Part shown: piece by piece, positions 1 through 8,964 of the stretch | Position numbering within the stretch: the first letter of the stretch is position 1 | Layout of the letters: every line of letters starts with the position of its first letter | DNA from: Pavlovales sp. CCMP2436 | Taxonomy: Eukaryota; Haptophyta; Pavlovophyceae; Pavlovales | DNA length: 11,946 bases | Direction: 5' to 3' | NCBI GenBank assembly: GCA_026770615.1 | Contig: MU631507.1 | Span: 151,132-163,077 of the forward strand | Program-made: the position numbers and the translations under genes | The notes under the pieces: model-generated | Seen by the model: only the letters and a program-made list of their open reading frames with translations | Database searches by the model: none | What the model was told of the DNA's origin: nothing

Positions 1-94
1 CACACACCCCCCCTCCCCCCCATCCACACACACACACACACACACCCTCCCGCCCCTCGCTCCCGTCGCCGCCGTGCGGCCTTCATCTCCGCAG
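1..94 (+). repeat. C-rich / (CA)n end of an intron of gene 1
   Basis: This stretch holds a C-rich tract (about 7-22) and a (CA)n run (about 25-45), then GC-rich sequence ending in CTCCGCAG at 87-94, a good 3' splice site. An open coiled-coil reading frame starts directly after it, so I read it as the 3' part of an intron whose donor lies left of the window. Confidence 0.7.
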
Positions 95-236
95 GTGGGC
101 CAGTTGCGCGTGGAGCACAAGCTCGCGCTGGCCAAGACGGAGGGCGAGCTCAAGCGACTGCGCGACGACCTGGGCAAGGTAAAAACATAAATACTGTAAA
201 TACAAGTAAAAAAATATTTATATGTTTTATATACAC

Positions 237-295
<59 letters not shown>

Positions 296-329
296 ATGTA
301 TATATATATAATTATAATGATTTTTGTTG

Positions 330-361
<32 letters not shown>

Positions 362-1239
362 CGTATTATGATGCTATGCAGTAAAGTCTTCCGTTATATA
401 ATATTTCCGATTCGTTCTTTTTATTCATCAGGAGCGGCAGCTGACGCGCGACGTCAAGGAGGAGCTCGCCTCGCTGGCCGGCGACAGGAAGGCGGCCGAC
501 CACCTCGCTGCGGCCAGGGCCGACCTCGCTGAGAAGGACGCGGCGCTCGAGCTGCTCCGCGCCGCCAGCGAGGCCGCCGCCGGCCGCGCGACCGAGGCGA
601 CGGCGAAGGCGAGCAAGCTCGAGGCGCGCCTCGCCACTGTCGAGGCCAAGGCCGCTACGCGCCTCGCCGGGGCCGCCGCCGATGCCGAGCGCGAGGCCGC
701 GGCGCGCGTGCACGAGGCGGGCGCGCGCGCCAACGCCGCCGAGGCGGAGGCGGCCGAGGCGCGGCGGCAGGCCGCTGCGCTCACGGCGCGCCTCGGCGGC
801 ACGGCGATCGCCGACGGCGAGGCGGCCGACGCGCGCGAGCTTGCCGAGCAGCTGCGTGAGCGCATCGCGGCGCTCGAGCTGGAGCTCGCGGCGGCCCGGG
901 AGGAGACGGCGCGCGCGGAGGCGGCGACGGGGGCGGCGCGCGCCGAGGCGGCGGTGGAGGCGGTGGAGGCGGCAGTGGCGGCGGCGGCGGCGGTGGATGC
1001 CGCCGAGGCACGCGCCGCGGCACTGTACGAGACCGCGGCCGCCGCCGCGGCCGCAGCCGACGAGATCGCGGCCGAGGCCAGGCGCGCCGAGAACGAGGCG
1101 TCAGGTGATCGCCTCGGGCGGGACGCGGCGACGCGGCGCGAGGCGGACGCGGCGGCGCGGCGCGAGGCGGACGCGGCGGCGCGGCGCGAGGCGGACGCGG
1201 CGGCGCGGCGCGAGGCGGACGCGGCGGCGGCGGCGGTGG

Positions 1240-1270
<31 letters not shown>

Positions 1271-4200
1271 GGCGACGGCGCGGGGCGAGGCGGACACGGC
1301 GGCCGCGGCGGCGGCGCTCGCGGCGCAGGCAGCGGCGGTGGCGCAGGCGGCGCTCGTGGCGCAGGCGGCGCTCGCGGGCGCGCAGGCCGAGCTCGCGGAC
1401 GCGCGCGCCGAGCTCGGCGTGTCGATCGGCGCGCTGCGCGCGGCGGTGGGCGCGGACGAGCAGGCGCTGCGCGAGGCGCAGTCGCAGCTCGCGCAGGTGC
1501 TCTTGGGCGAGGAGCGGGCCTTCCTGCTGGCGCAGCAGGGCGACGAGCTGCGCGAGGACCTCCGCGACGCGCGCGCCAAGGCCGAGATGGCCGAGGCGCA
1601 GATGGGCCGCCGCTTCGACGGGATGCGCGCCGAGATGGACGCGCTGGCCGAGCGCCTCGCCGCGGCCATCGAGCAGGCCACGGCAGCCGAGCTCGCGCTC
1701 GACGTGGCGCGGCGCAGCCTCGCCGAGCGGCCGCCCGCCGAGTCGCCCGCCTCGCCGCACAGGTCGATGACCGCAGACACCGCCACCTCGCCGACGGCCG
1801 CACCTGCGCCCGCGGCAGAGCCCGCGCCGCAGCGGCCTCGGGTGCCCGAGCTCGAAGCGTGGCTGCGCGGCGCACTCGCCGAGCACATGGGTCCGCCGGC
1901 CGCAGCCGCCGGCGCGCCGGCAGAGGTGGCGGGCAGCGCGTCGGCGAGCCGCCGCGGCTCTCTCGGCGCGAGCGCGCCATCGCCCGCTCTCGCTCACGTC
2001 GCGGTCTTTGCCGCCGGCGCCGGCCCCGACGCCGACGCCGAGGCCGAGGGCGCGGGGCTGCACGTCTCGGCGCCGCTGGCCGCCGCGTTCCGCGCCGCGC
2101 TCGACGCGCGCTCCGCCGCGCTCGCGCGCGCAACGTCCGAGCTGGTGCGGCTGCGCGCGGCCAGGGACCTCGCCGCCCTCTCGACGGGTGAGGCGGGCGA
2201 GGCGGCGCGGCGCGCGGCCGTCGAGCTCGAGGAGCACCTCGCGGCGCTCGAGGCGGCGCGTGACGGGGCGCTCGCCGAGGCCACGCGGGCGTGCGCCGAG
2301 TCTGCCACGCTAGGGGCCGAGGCGGGTCGGCTTGGCGAGGAGCTGGTCGCGCTCCGGCCCGACGCGCACGCACTGCCCGCCGTGCGCGCGACGGCGCAGC
2401 GCGAGCAAGCGACAGCGCGCTCGCTCGCGCTCGAGCTCGCCGTGGGCGACGTGGCGCTCGGTGCCGCGCTCGACGCGCTGGGCGGGCTGCGCAGGGCCCT
2501 CACCGAGGAGCGGCGGCTGGCCGTCGTGCTGCGGCTCAACCTGGCGGCCGAGGTTGAAAAGGTCCGGCGCGCGCCGGCCGACGCCGACGCGCGGGTGGCC
2601 GCGGCGGAGGCGGGCTTTGCGCGCCGGCTCGAAGCGCTCGAGGTGGAGCGCAACGAGGCGATCCGCGCCGTCGGCGCGGCGTCGAGCGACTCGGGCGGGC
2701 TCGGCGACTTTGTGCAAAAGCTGCAGGGCGAGCTCGAGCTCGCCCGAAGCGACACGGCGGCTGTGCGCTCGGCGCTCGAGCTGATGGGCGAGGCAGAGCG
2801 GGCCATGCTCGGCTTCACGCGCGCGCGCGTCGCCGATGTCGAGGCGCGCGCCGCAGAGGCCGGCATCGACCTCGCGCCCGCCAACGTCGATGAGGAGCCC
2901 GACGGCGCCGCGCCCGCCTCCTCGGCCGACTCGGCCGAGCGCGCCGAGGCGCTCGCGCTCGAGGCGGAGGCGGACGCGGACGAGCACGCCGCGGCCGCCG
3001 CCGGGCGCACCTACTACCTGGGCGAGCGCTCAGCGCTGCACGCGCCCGTCGAGGCGCTGCGGCTGAAACAAAGGTACACACACACACACGCACACACACA
3101 CACACACACACGCGCGCGTGCACATGCGCACGCACGCACGCATGCTCGCACGCATGCACACCATAATATTCACACATATATACACACAAACACACAAACA
3201 CACACGCACAAGGGAGCTGCGCCGTTCGCTGCGCATGGCCGCCGTGCTCGAGGCGCGGCTGACGGCGCGCGTGCTTCAGTCCGCCTCCGAGCTCACCGAG
3301 CGCGTGATCGAGTTGCTGCACGCGGCCGACGGGGGGGCGTCTGCCGAGGCCGCGGGCACCGACGAGGGCGAAGCGACCATCGCAGAGGTGGCCATGTCGC
3401 TCGGCCTCGCCGTCGTGGGGGGCGGTGGCGGGGGCGGCGGCGGCGGCGCGTCCAAGAGCCCGAGCAAGATCCGAAGCGGCTACCCCGCGCGCGACCCCAA
3501 CCGGCTTGCGCTTGACCACCCGGGCGACGCCGCGGCGCTGCTGCCCCCCGAGCTGACTACGACGGGCGCGCTGATGCTGCGCGGGGCCAAGATGATGCGC
3601 ACCCTGCACGAGCGCACCCTCGGCGGCTTCTCGCGCATCCTCGCCGAGCGCGACGAGCTCGCCGCCGCCGTCGCCGCCGAGCACGAAAAAGGCGAGGTGC
3701 TGCGGCGCGAGGTGGTGGGGCTTAAGGAGGAGGCCAAGGCACTGCGCGAGGCTGCGCTCAAGAAGCGTCGCGAGGAAGACAGGCCGACGCAGGAACTGAT
3801 GGGCGCTGCGCAGGTGTACGCGCAGCGCAACGCACAACGGGCGGCCGCAGGCGCGCCTGACGTCTCCCGGCGGCCTTCGGCAGCCGGCGGCGGCGCGGAC
3901 GCCGCGGCCGCCTCTACTGGCGCGGAGGCGGTCGGCATCGCCGCGCAAGCGGCGGCGCCCAGGCTGGCGACGACGGCGTCAGCGTCGGCGCAGACGCCGC
4001 TCTCGCTCGTCGCGCTGCGAGAGCTTGAGGCGGAGCGCGTGCGCTTCGAGCGGCTGGCCTTCGAGCTGCGCGTCGAGGTGGCGCGGCTGCAGACCGACAC
4101 GCACATGCTCGCGCTCGTCGACCGGCGCATCGCGCAGCTCTCCGCGCGGCGCGCCGGCCGCGCGGCGAGGACGCCCAGCCGCGAAGCGCTCTCCGACGCG

Positions 4201-5355
4201 CTCGCGCTCGCCGCCGACCACCCCGACCTGTCCGCCGCCGACGCACCGCGGCCATCGCAGCAGCGCGCGCAGCAGCGCACGGCGTGGATGCCGACCCCCG
4301 GCGCGGGCACGCAAGCCGTGCAGATGCAGCCGCCGCGCGCGCCTCGGTCGAGCGGCGGCTCGGACGACGGGGCCTCCGACCCCGTCGCCGTGGGCGCCGG
4401 GTCCGATCGCAAGGCGGTGGGCCGGCCTGGCGAGACGGGCAGGCCAGAGGTGGCGGGCGCACAGGCCGAGCCTGCGAGGCACGAGGGCGCCCTCGCCGAG
4501 CTCGAGCCCACCGCAGCCCACGCCCTCTCGATCGGGCGGGAGGAGGCGAGCAGGCGCGAGGAGGCGTACGAGCTCGAGGCGCTCTCGCTCAAGCGCGAGG
4601 TGCTGCAGCTCGCGACGAGCAACGAGCAGCTGGCGATGGAGCTCGCGCTGCTCACCCCCGGCTACTCGGGCGCGTACAAGCCGTGGGCGCCCGACCTGGT
4701 GCTCGTCGCGCAGCGCATCGCGCGGCGCGACGTGGCCACGTCTGAGGCGCGCGCCGCCGCGGCGAGACGCGGCGAGAAAGCGCGCGCACGCCTTGCGCTC
4801 GTGCACGGCGAGCTGGCGACTGCTGCGCCACACCCCGCTGACCGGCTGCAGGTGCTGCAGCGGATGAAGGCTGAACTGCACAAGTCGGCGGCCGCCTTCG
4901 ACGAGCGGCGGCTCGCGCTCGAGGCGGAGCGCGTGCGCAACCTGGAGCTGGCGCTGCAGGCCTTCTGCTCCGTCGCCTACCACGGCGGCACGTTTGGCGA
5001 GCTGCGCTCCCGCTACGACGACGCGGGGCACCGGCCGGCACACCCACTCGCCGCGAGCGGCGAGGCCTACCTGCAGACGCTCGCAAAGGCCGCGCCAACG
5101 CCGCCGCCTAAAACACCCGCGCGCTGCGTGCGCGCGCTGCCCTCGCTCGCGAGCGTGAACGTCGTGATAACGCCGGCCGAGGAGATGCCGTCGCGCGCCA
5201 AGACCGCCGCCGCTGGCAAGTCGCGCGCCGCTGATGCACCCAAGCGCGCACCTGCCGCGATGCCCGTCGTGCACCAGCACCACGCGGCGCCGCTGATCAT
5301 GCTGCCGCGGCTCCAGCCGGCCACTGCGCCGGGAAGGCCCGACCACTTCGGCTGA
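95..5355 (+). CDS. Very large Ala/Glu/Arg-rich coiled-coil protein, 5'-partial, three exons
   Basis: Not recognised as a named family. Exons are 95-178, 432-3073 and 3213-5355 (stop TGA 5353-5355). All junctions are GT-AG; intron phases are 0 and 2, and the exons join into one frame of 1622 residues. The 5' end lies outside the window. Residues 1-28 (VGQLRVEHKLALAKTEGELK...) continue smoothly into exon 2 as a charged helix. Exon 2 is almost all Ala, Glu, Arg, Leu and Asp without aromatic residues, typical of long coiled coil, and includes an octapeptide repeat and poly-Ala. Exon 3 starts with coiled coil (ELRRSLRMAAVLEARL), then a Gly run, a non-coiled patch (SGYPARDPNRLALDHPGD), more coiled coil, a Pro/Ser/Gly linker, a segment with aromatics (TPGYSGAYKPWAPDLVLV), and a basic, Pro-rich tail. 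No signal peptide or membrane segment is visible. A structural role in cytoskeleton, centriole or Golgi tethering is possible, but this is inference only. An ATG at 3235 is in frame, so a separate gene starting there is possible but less likely than splicing. Confidence 0.72.
179..431 (+). repeat. AT-rich intron of gene 1 with (TA)n, (TG)n and (TTA)n
   Basis: A 253-base intron runs from GTAAAA at 179 to TTCATCAG ending at 431. It holds (TA)n at about 238-273, (TG)n to about 295, a second (TA)n to about 310 and (TTA)n at about 331-360. The AT-rich content stands out sharply against exons that are mostly G and C on both sides. Splicing it joins two in-frame coiled-coil segments in phase 0. An 86-codon reading frame inside it is microsatellite translation, not a gene. 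Confidence 0.8.
1122..1230 (+). repeat. 24-bp tandem repeat coding DAAARREA, four copies plus a partial
   Basis: Four adjacent 24-base units (starting 1122, 1146, 1170 and 1194) encode DAATRREA and then DAAARREA three times. A fifth unit from 1218 starts the same way and decays into GCG repeats. Copies 2-4 are identical or nearly so at DNA level, which points to recent slippage or unequal exchange. The unit keeps frame, so copy number can change without breaking the protein. Eight residues do not match the seven-residue coiled-coil period. Confidence 0.9.
1218..1340 (+). repeat. GCG/GGC trinucleotide tract coding poly-Ala
   Basis: A run of GCG codons broken by GTG and ACG encodes long alanine stretches with single Val, Thr, Arg, Gly, Glu and Asp residues. 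It directly follows the 24-base repeat and probably grew by slippage. It stays in the frame of gene 1. Confidence 0.85.
3074..3212 (+). repeat. (CA)n-rich intron of gene 1
   Basis: This 139-base intron runs from AG|GTACAC (donor at 3074) to ACGCACAAG (acceptor ending 3212) and is almost entirely CA and CGCA repeats. Splicing is in phase 2 (AG + G gives Arg) and links the exon 2 frame to the exon 3 frame. In the frame of exon 2 the intron has no stop, so an unspliced message would read a Thr-His repeat and enter exon 3 out of frame, ending at 3515. Confidence 0.78.
3412..3450 (+). repeat. G-rich tract coding a glycine run
   Basis: GGC/GGT/GGG codons encode a run of ten glycines just before SKSPSKIRSGYP in gene 1. 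It is probably a flexible linker between the coiled coil at the start of exon 3 and the next segment. Confidence 0.85.
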
Positions 5356-5478
5356 GTGAACGAACTTTACGAACCATACTTTAGTTATAACTCATTTTTG
5401 CTTTATATACTGTGTTTCTATCATCGGAGTCCTGGCAGTCTTTATAGCCACAACGGCAACACATTCGGTAACTGAATT
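5356..5478. other. AT-rich gap between convergent genes 1 and 2
   Basis: Only 123 bases separate the stop codons of two convergent genes, so both 3' UTRs must share or overlap it. It is clearly AT-richer than the flanking coding sequence. I see no AATAAA on either strand inside it. A TATTAAA lies at 5491-5497 on the plus strand, inside the minus-strand gene, and could serve gene 1. TATAAAG-like sequence occurs on the minus strand. Confidence 0.6.
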
Positions 5479-6978
5479 TCAATTCTTATGTATTAAACTA
5501 GCGCCTAGCTTCTCGCCCACGCTGGCGAGGTGTGGCAGCCTGTCCAGGCTCAGCGGCGCACCGTGGTCACGATCCGGCTGCTCGACTCCGCCGGGCGTGA
5601 GGGCCGAGCGCGCGCGCGCGATATGCTCGACAACAGCCCCCGCGATTTCGCTCCAAGCGCCTCCAAGCGTGCCGAGTGGTACGCCGGGTGGTGAGCGCGA
5701 GAGAAGGTCGGTGATGGCCTCGCTAAGCCTTTTTTCAAGCTGCGCACGCTCATGCGCGCCCTGCGCCCAGAGCGCGTCGAGAGCCTGGACGCGTGCGCAC
5801 GCGGTGTGCGCCGCGCTCGCGCGCTCCGCGTAACGCCGGAGACCGACAAGCAGAGCCGCGTCGGCCTCGCGCGTCCGCCGCTCCGACTCATGCAAATACG
5901 CTTGCACGTATGCCGAACGCTCGCGTAGGCGGGCGAGCGCGTGCTTGCGCTCCACCATATCCCGCGCGCCAATCTCCGCCGTCACGGGGAGTGCCGTCGC
6001 GCCGCGCGCGCTCAGGTGCGGCAGGGCGACGGCGCGAAGTATTGCCAGCAAGCTGTCCGCGCCGCCCCCCGGTTCCTCGGCGCCCAAGCGAGCGCGCACG
6101 GCGGCTTCGTTGAGCTCCCGCCCATCGAGTTTTAGCCGCGCAAGCCAGCCTGCGCGCTCCTCGGCCAGCTTGTCGAGTACGTCGACCTCCGCGGCTAAAC
6201 CAGCGTGGTGGGCGGCATCGGCGACAAACCAGCGCTCGCACACCTCAACGTCCTGCGTCGATATCGAGATCTCGCGGCGGAGGGAGACGACACGCGCCTC
6301 GGACTGGTCGGCGCGGCTCGCCCCGCCGAGACGGCGATGGTCGCCCGGCGGCGCCCTGCCCTCGCGCGCGGCGCGCTCGATGCCCTCGCGCGCGGCGCGC
6401 TCGAGGTCTGCCGCGAACGCAGCGCAGAGCTTGTCGCACGCCATCCGCCCAACGCGCAACGCGGCACGGGCGCGCTCGAGCGAGGAGCGGGCACGCTCCG
6501 CTCCGACGGGCTCGTCATCGTCTTCCTCCTCCGCAGGATGGCGCGCGGTGAGCGCAGCGCTCGCGTTGGCCGCCGCGCCGCGGGCCGAGGCATGCGACTG
6601 CGCCTCGAGCCCCTCGGCGGTGCGAATCGCCGAGAGGAGCTCGGCGACGCGTGGGTCACCATATCTGTGGTAGTGCGCCTCGCGCGCGAGCCGGAGGCGT
6701 GCCGCCTGAATCTCCTCGCCTGCACGTTCAACCTCTCGGACGAGCACGCTCGTCTGCGCTCGGCACTCGGCGATCTCGCGCTCGGTTGACTCGAGCGCCT
6801 CGCGCAGCTCGGCTGTGGCGATGGCGGGCGGCGGGGACCGCGAGCGTGCGCGTGGCTCGAGTGCTTCCTCGCCGAGGAGGTCGGCTAGGATCGCGCCTTT
6901 GAGGTCGTTGTTGGCTCGCGCCTGGTCCAGCCAGTGTTCGAGTCTGCTGACGTATGCTAAGGCCGGCACGGGCGGCAT
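5479..6978 (-). CDS. Coiled-coil protein of 499 residues, single exon, unknown function
   Basis: The frame runs without interruption from ATG at 6978 to TGA at 5481-5479. It is also open 5' of this point to about 7182, but only GTG codons occur there, so the first ATG is the best start; an upstream exon is not excluded. An N-terminal part with aromatic residues (ALAYVSRLEHWLDQARANND, residues 6-25) may be a small folded domain. An SR/Pro linker (about 42-52) precedes a charged helix (about 55-105). An acidic patch AEEEDDDE (149-156) and further helices follow, including an exact tandem ERAAREG duplication around 193-207. Residues 230-300 (SLRREISISTQDVEVCERW) and 340-425 look like further coiled coil. 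The C-terminus is less ordered. No membrane segment, signal peptide or catalytic motif is visible. It is convergent with gene 1 and divergent from the synthetase gene. Codon use resembles the neighbours. The family is not recognised. Confidence 0.72.
   Translation of the reverse strand: MPPVPALAYVSRLEHWLDQARANNDLKGAILADLLGEEALEPRARSRSPPPAIATAELREALESTEREIAECRAQTSVLVREVERAGEEIQAARLRLAREAHYHRYGDPRVAELLSAIRTAEGLEAQSHASARGAAANASAALTARHPAEEEDDDEPVGAERARSSLERARAALRVGRMACDKLCAAFAADLERAAREGIERAAREGRAPPGDHRRLGGASRADQSEARVVSLRREISISTQDVEVCERWFVADAAHHAGLAAEVDVLDKLAEERAGWLARLKLDGRELNEAAVRARLGAEEPGGGADSLLAILRAVALPHLSARGATALPVTAEIGARDMVERKHALARLRERSAYVQAYLHESERRTREADAALLVGLRRYAERASAAHTACARVQALDALWAQGAHERAQLEKRLSEAITDLLSRSPPGVPLGTLGGAWSEIAGAVVEHIARARSALTPGGVEQPDRDHGAPLSLDRLPHLASVGEKLGASLIHKN
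6357..6404 (-). repeat. Exact 24-bp tandem duplication inside gene 2
   Basis: Bases 6357-6380 and 6381-6404 are identical. On the minus strand they encode the eight-residue unit in ERAAREG-I-ERAAREG. With no differences between copies, the duplication is recent. The unit length matches that of the repeat in gene 1. Confidence 0.9.
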
Positions 6979-7276
6979 GGGGGGCGGTGCGCTCGTCTCG
7001 CGGCTGCCCACAACCACAGCAGGGGCCTCCCGGGATGATATAGTTCCCCGGAGCCTTCCCCTCGCTCCCTTGCTCCAGCTGCGGCTAGCGTGGGTGGACC
7101 AGCGCCGAGGTGGCGGCGAGTGGTTCCCGGCGGCGCCTCGCGGCGGTCGAGGCGAACTCGGAGTAGGCGGACACCTCTCTTTTCAAAATTCAAATCGGAG
7201 TCATCACCCGCCCAAAAACTTACGTATTTACGGAACTGGCTCAGATTCAGCGGGGCACTGGGCAATGGGTAGTTGA

Positions 7277-7301
7277 TATGAGCAGTTCGCAGCTGCTCAT
7301 A
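7277..7301. repeat. Inverted repeat (9-bp stem, 7-base loop)
   Basis: TATGAGCAG at 7277-7285 pairs perfectly with CTGCTCATA at 7293-7301 around the loop TTCGCAG. It sits in the segment present in the upstream copy of the duplicated 5' region but absent from the downstream copy. It could be an insertion footprint or a palindromic regulator site. Confidence 0.6.
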
Positions 7302-7440
7302 CCAGTTGGCTCGGGTATTTCCTTGTTTCACTTGGCGAAATGACCACAAGATGGCGCCCCCCCCAAGGGCGGCCACACGGCGCTCGCAATGCTGGATGCG
7401 CTGCTCAGTGAAGTCGGCGCATCCAGCTTTGCGGGCGCGA

Positions 7441-7447
7441 TATATAG
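7441..7447 (+). promoter_or_regulatory. Candidate TATA box of the TyrRS gene
   Basis: TATATAG in the context GGCGCGATATATAGCAG lies about 85-90 bases before the ATG at 7532. A start site about 25-30 bases downstream would fall near 7470, at the beginning of the downstream copy of the duplicated UTR block. Such a transcript would exclude the decoy ATGs at 7351 and 7389. Confidence 0.5.
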
Positions 7448-7531
7448 CAGCAGGGTCAGGCTAGGCTCAGATTTAGCGGGGTTGTGAGTGGCAGTGGCTC
7501 ATTCATAATCCGAAGTACCACGCAGACCACA

Positions 7532-8876
7532 ATGGCGGCCGACAACGCGCTCGCAAAGTTGGATGCGTTGCTCAGTGAAGTGAGCTCGGGTGTTGGTGGA
7601 GTGGCCGCCCAGCTCGCGCCTGCGCCGGTTGCCATCTCCGTCGCCAACGCCGGTGTCAGGCCCGCGAGCGGCACGGCGAAGCCCGTGCCGAGCGGCAAGG
7701 CCAAGGGCGCCCCGCCGCCGCCGCCCGAGCCGGCTGCGCCCGAGGACCCGGTGGCGGCGGTCGAGTTTGCGCGCAAGCTCGAGCTCGCGCTGAGTGTGGG
7801 CGAGGAGTGCCAGACGGTCGACGACCTGCGCAATCTGCTCGCCAAGAAGCCAAACTTCACCTGCTACGACGGCTTCGAGCCGAGTGGGCGGATGCACATC
7901 GCACAGGGCCTCTTCAAGGCGATCAACGTGAACAAGCTCACCTCCGTCGGCGGCACTTTCGTCTTCTGGGTCGCCGACTGGTTCGCACTGATGAACGACA
8001 AGATGGGCGGCGACCTCTTCAAGATCCAGACGGTCGGCAAGTACCTGATCGAGGTCTGGAAGGCGGCGGGCATGGACATGTCGCGGGTAAAGTTCCTCTG
8101 GTGCGCGGACGAGATCACGTTCAAGGCGGCCACCTATTGGCCCAAGATGCTCGACATCGCGCGCTGCTTTGACCTCGACCGGATCAAGAAGTGCTGCATG
8201 ATCATGGCCCGCGCGGAGGGCAAGCTGACCGGCGCGCAGATCTTGTACCCACTCATGCAGGTGCGTGTAAATATCTATAAAAACGTCCGGCCCCGTAAGC
8301 GGTCTCCCAGTCTCCCAGTGGTGAAGCAACAACACACTGTCAGCCTAGGACCGCTCCCGAGCACACGGATAGCGTCATCCACTGTGCCTCTCCTCTCGCC
8401 AAGCGCCTCGGCCGTCGCCAAACGCGCCAAGTCTGACCTCTGCGCAACCCCGATGTATTGTGTGACCCTGTGAGGCAGTGCACCGACATATTTTTCCTGC
8501 GCGCGGACGTGTGCCAGCTCGGCGTGGACCAGCGCAAGGTGAACATGCTCGCGCGCGACTACTGCGGCAAGGTGGGCATCAAGCTCAAGCCGGTCATCCT
8601 CTCGCACCACATGCTCTACGGCCTCAAGGTACGTGCGATGACCTTGCCTCACTGAGGGGTCCTGCGTCCGCTCTGACTGCGGCTGGCCTGCCCCACCTCT
8701 GTCGGCGCTTTGTACCGCCGCAAGGTGACGCTGAAGCTAAGCAGAGTAACGCTCAGACGCTGACTACCGGGGCCACCTGGACGCAGAGACTGCGCTCCAG
8801 GCGGTAGAAGGGACAAGGGACAGCATAACATAACATAACATAACCTCTCCCCCGGCCCACCGCCTCCACCTGCCGG

Positions 8877-8924
<48 letters not shown>

Positions 8925-8932
8925 ATTCCCCA

Positions 8933-8964
<32 letters not shown>

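Larger units (their letters stand above)
6979..7531. promoter_or_regulatory. Divergent intergenic region between gene 2 and the TyrRS gene
   Basis: The 553 bases separate two divergent starts and should hold both promoters. On the plus strand TATATAG at 7441-7447 is a plausible TATA box for the synthetase gene. On the minus strand TATATCA at 7042-7036, about 60 bases before the gene 2 ATG, is a weaker candidate. The region also contains a 9-bp inverted repeat (7277-7301) and a decayed duplicate of the synthetase 5' end (from 7238). The reading frames inside it lack ATG starts or conserved character. Confidence 0.55.
7238..7581 (+). repeat. Tandem duplication of the 5' UTR and start region of the TyrRS gene
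   Basis: Two blocks repeat in the same order. GGCTCAGATT-YAGCGGGG occurs at 7238 and 7464. GACCACA(AG)ATGGCG, followed by GCGCTCGCAA then TGGATGCG and GCTCAGTGAAGT, occurs with its ATG at 7351 and at 7532. The downstream copy is the real start. The upstream copy encodes almost the same peptide (ALAMLDALLSEV against ALAKLDALLSEV) but is out of frame with its own ATG because of a C-rich stretch, so it is dead as a coding start. Copy 1 is about 45 bases longer between its UTR anchor and its ATG. Confidence 0.8.

Noticed and set aside
1122..1230. CRISPR-like array
   Set aside because: The units are directly adjacent without spacers and are in-frame coding repeats in a eukaryotic gene.
428..2373. 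Long minus-strand open frames (486 and 530 codons) opposite gene 1
   Set aside because: They are runs of Ser/Ala or Arg/Pro caused by extreme GC content and the absence of AT-rich stop codons. The plus-strand frame has coherent coiled-coil composition and proper splice sites.
708..3515. A single intronless 935-codon gene
   Set aside because: The start is a GTG inside a longer open frame, and the end translates a (CA)n microsatellite and then goes out of frame. Splicing at 3073/3213 restores coiled-coil coding.
3979..5346. Minus-strand 455-codon frame opposite gene 1 exon 3
   Set aside because: Arg/Leu/Gly-rich shadow of the plus-strand coding frame with no recognisable domain.
6957..7376. 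Minus-strand 139-codon frame in the divergent promoter region
   Set aside because: It has a GTG start and low-complexity content, and overlaps the start of gene 2 in another frame.
7484..7531. N-terminal extension of the TyrRS beginning at GTG 7484
   Set aside because: It has no ATG. The ATG at 7532 has a good eukaryotic start context, and the extension translates duplicated 5' UTR.
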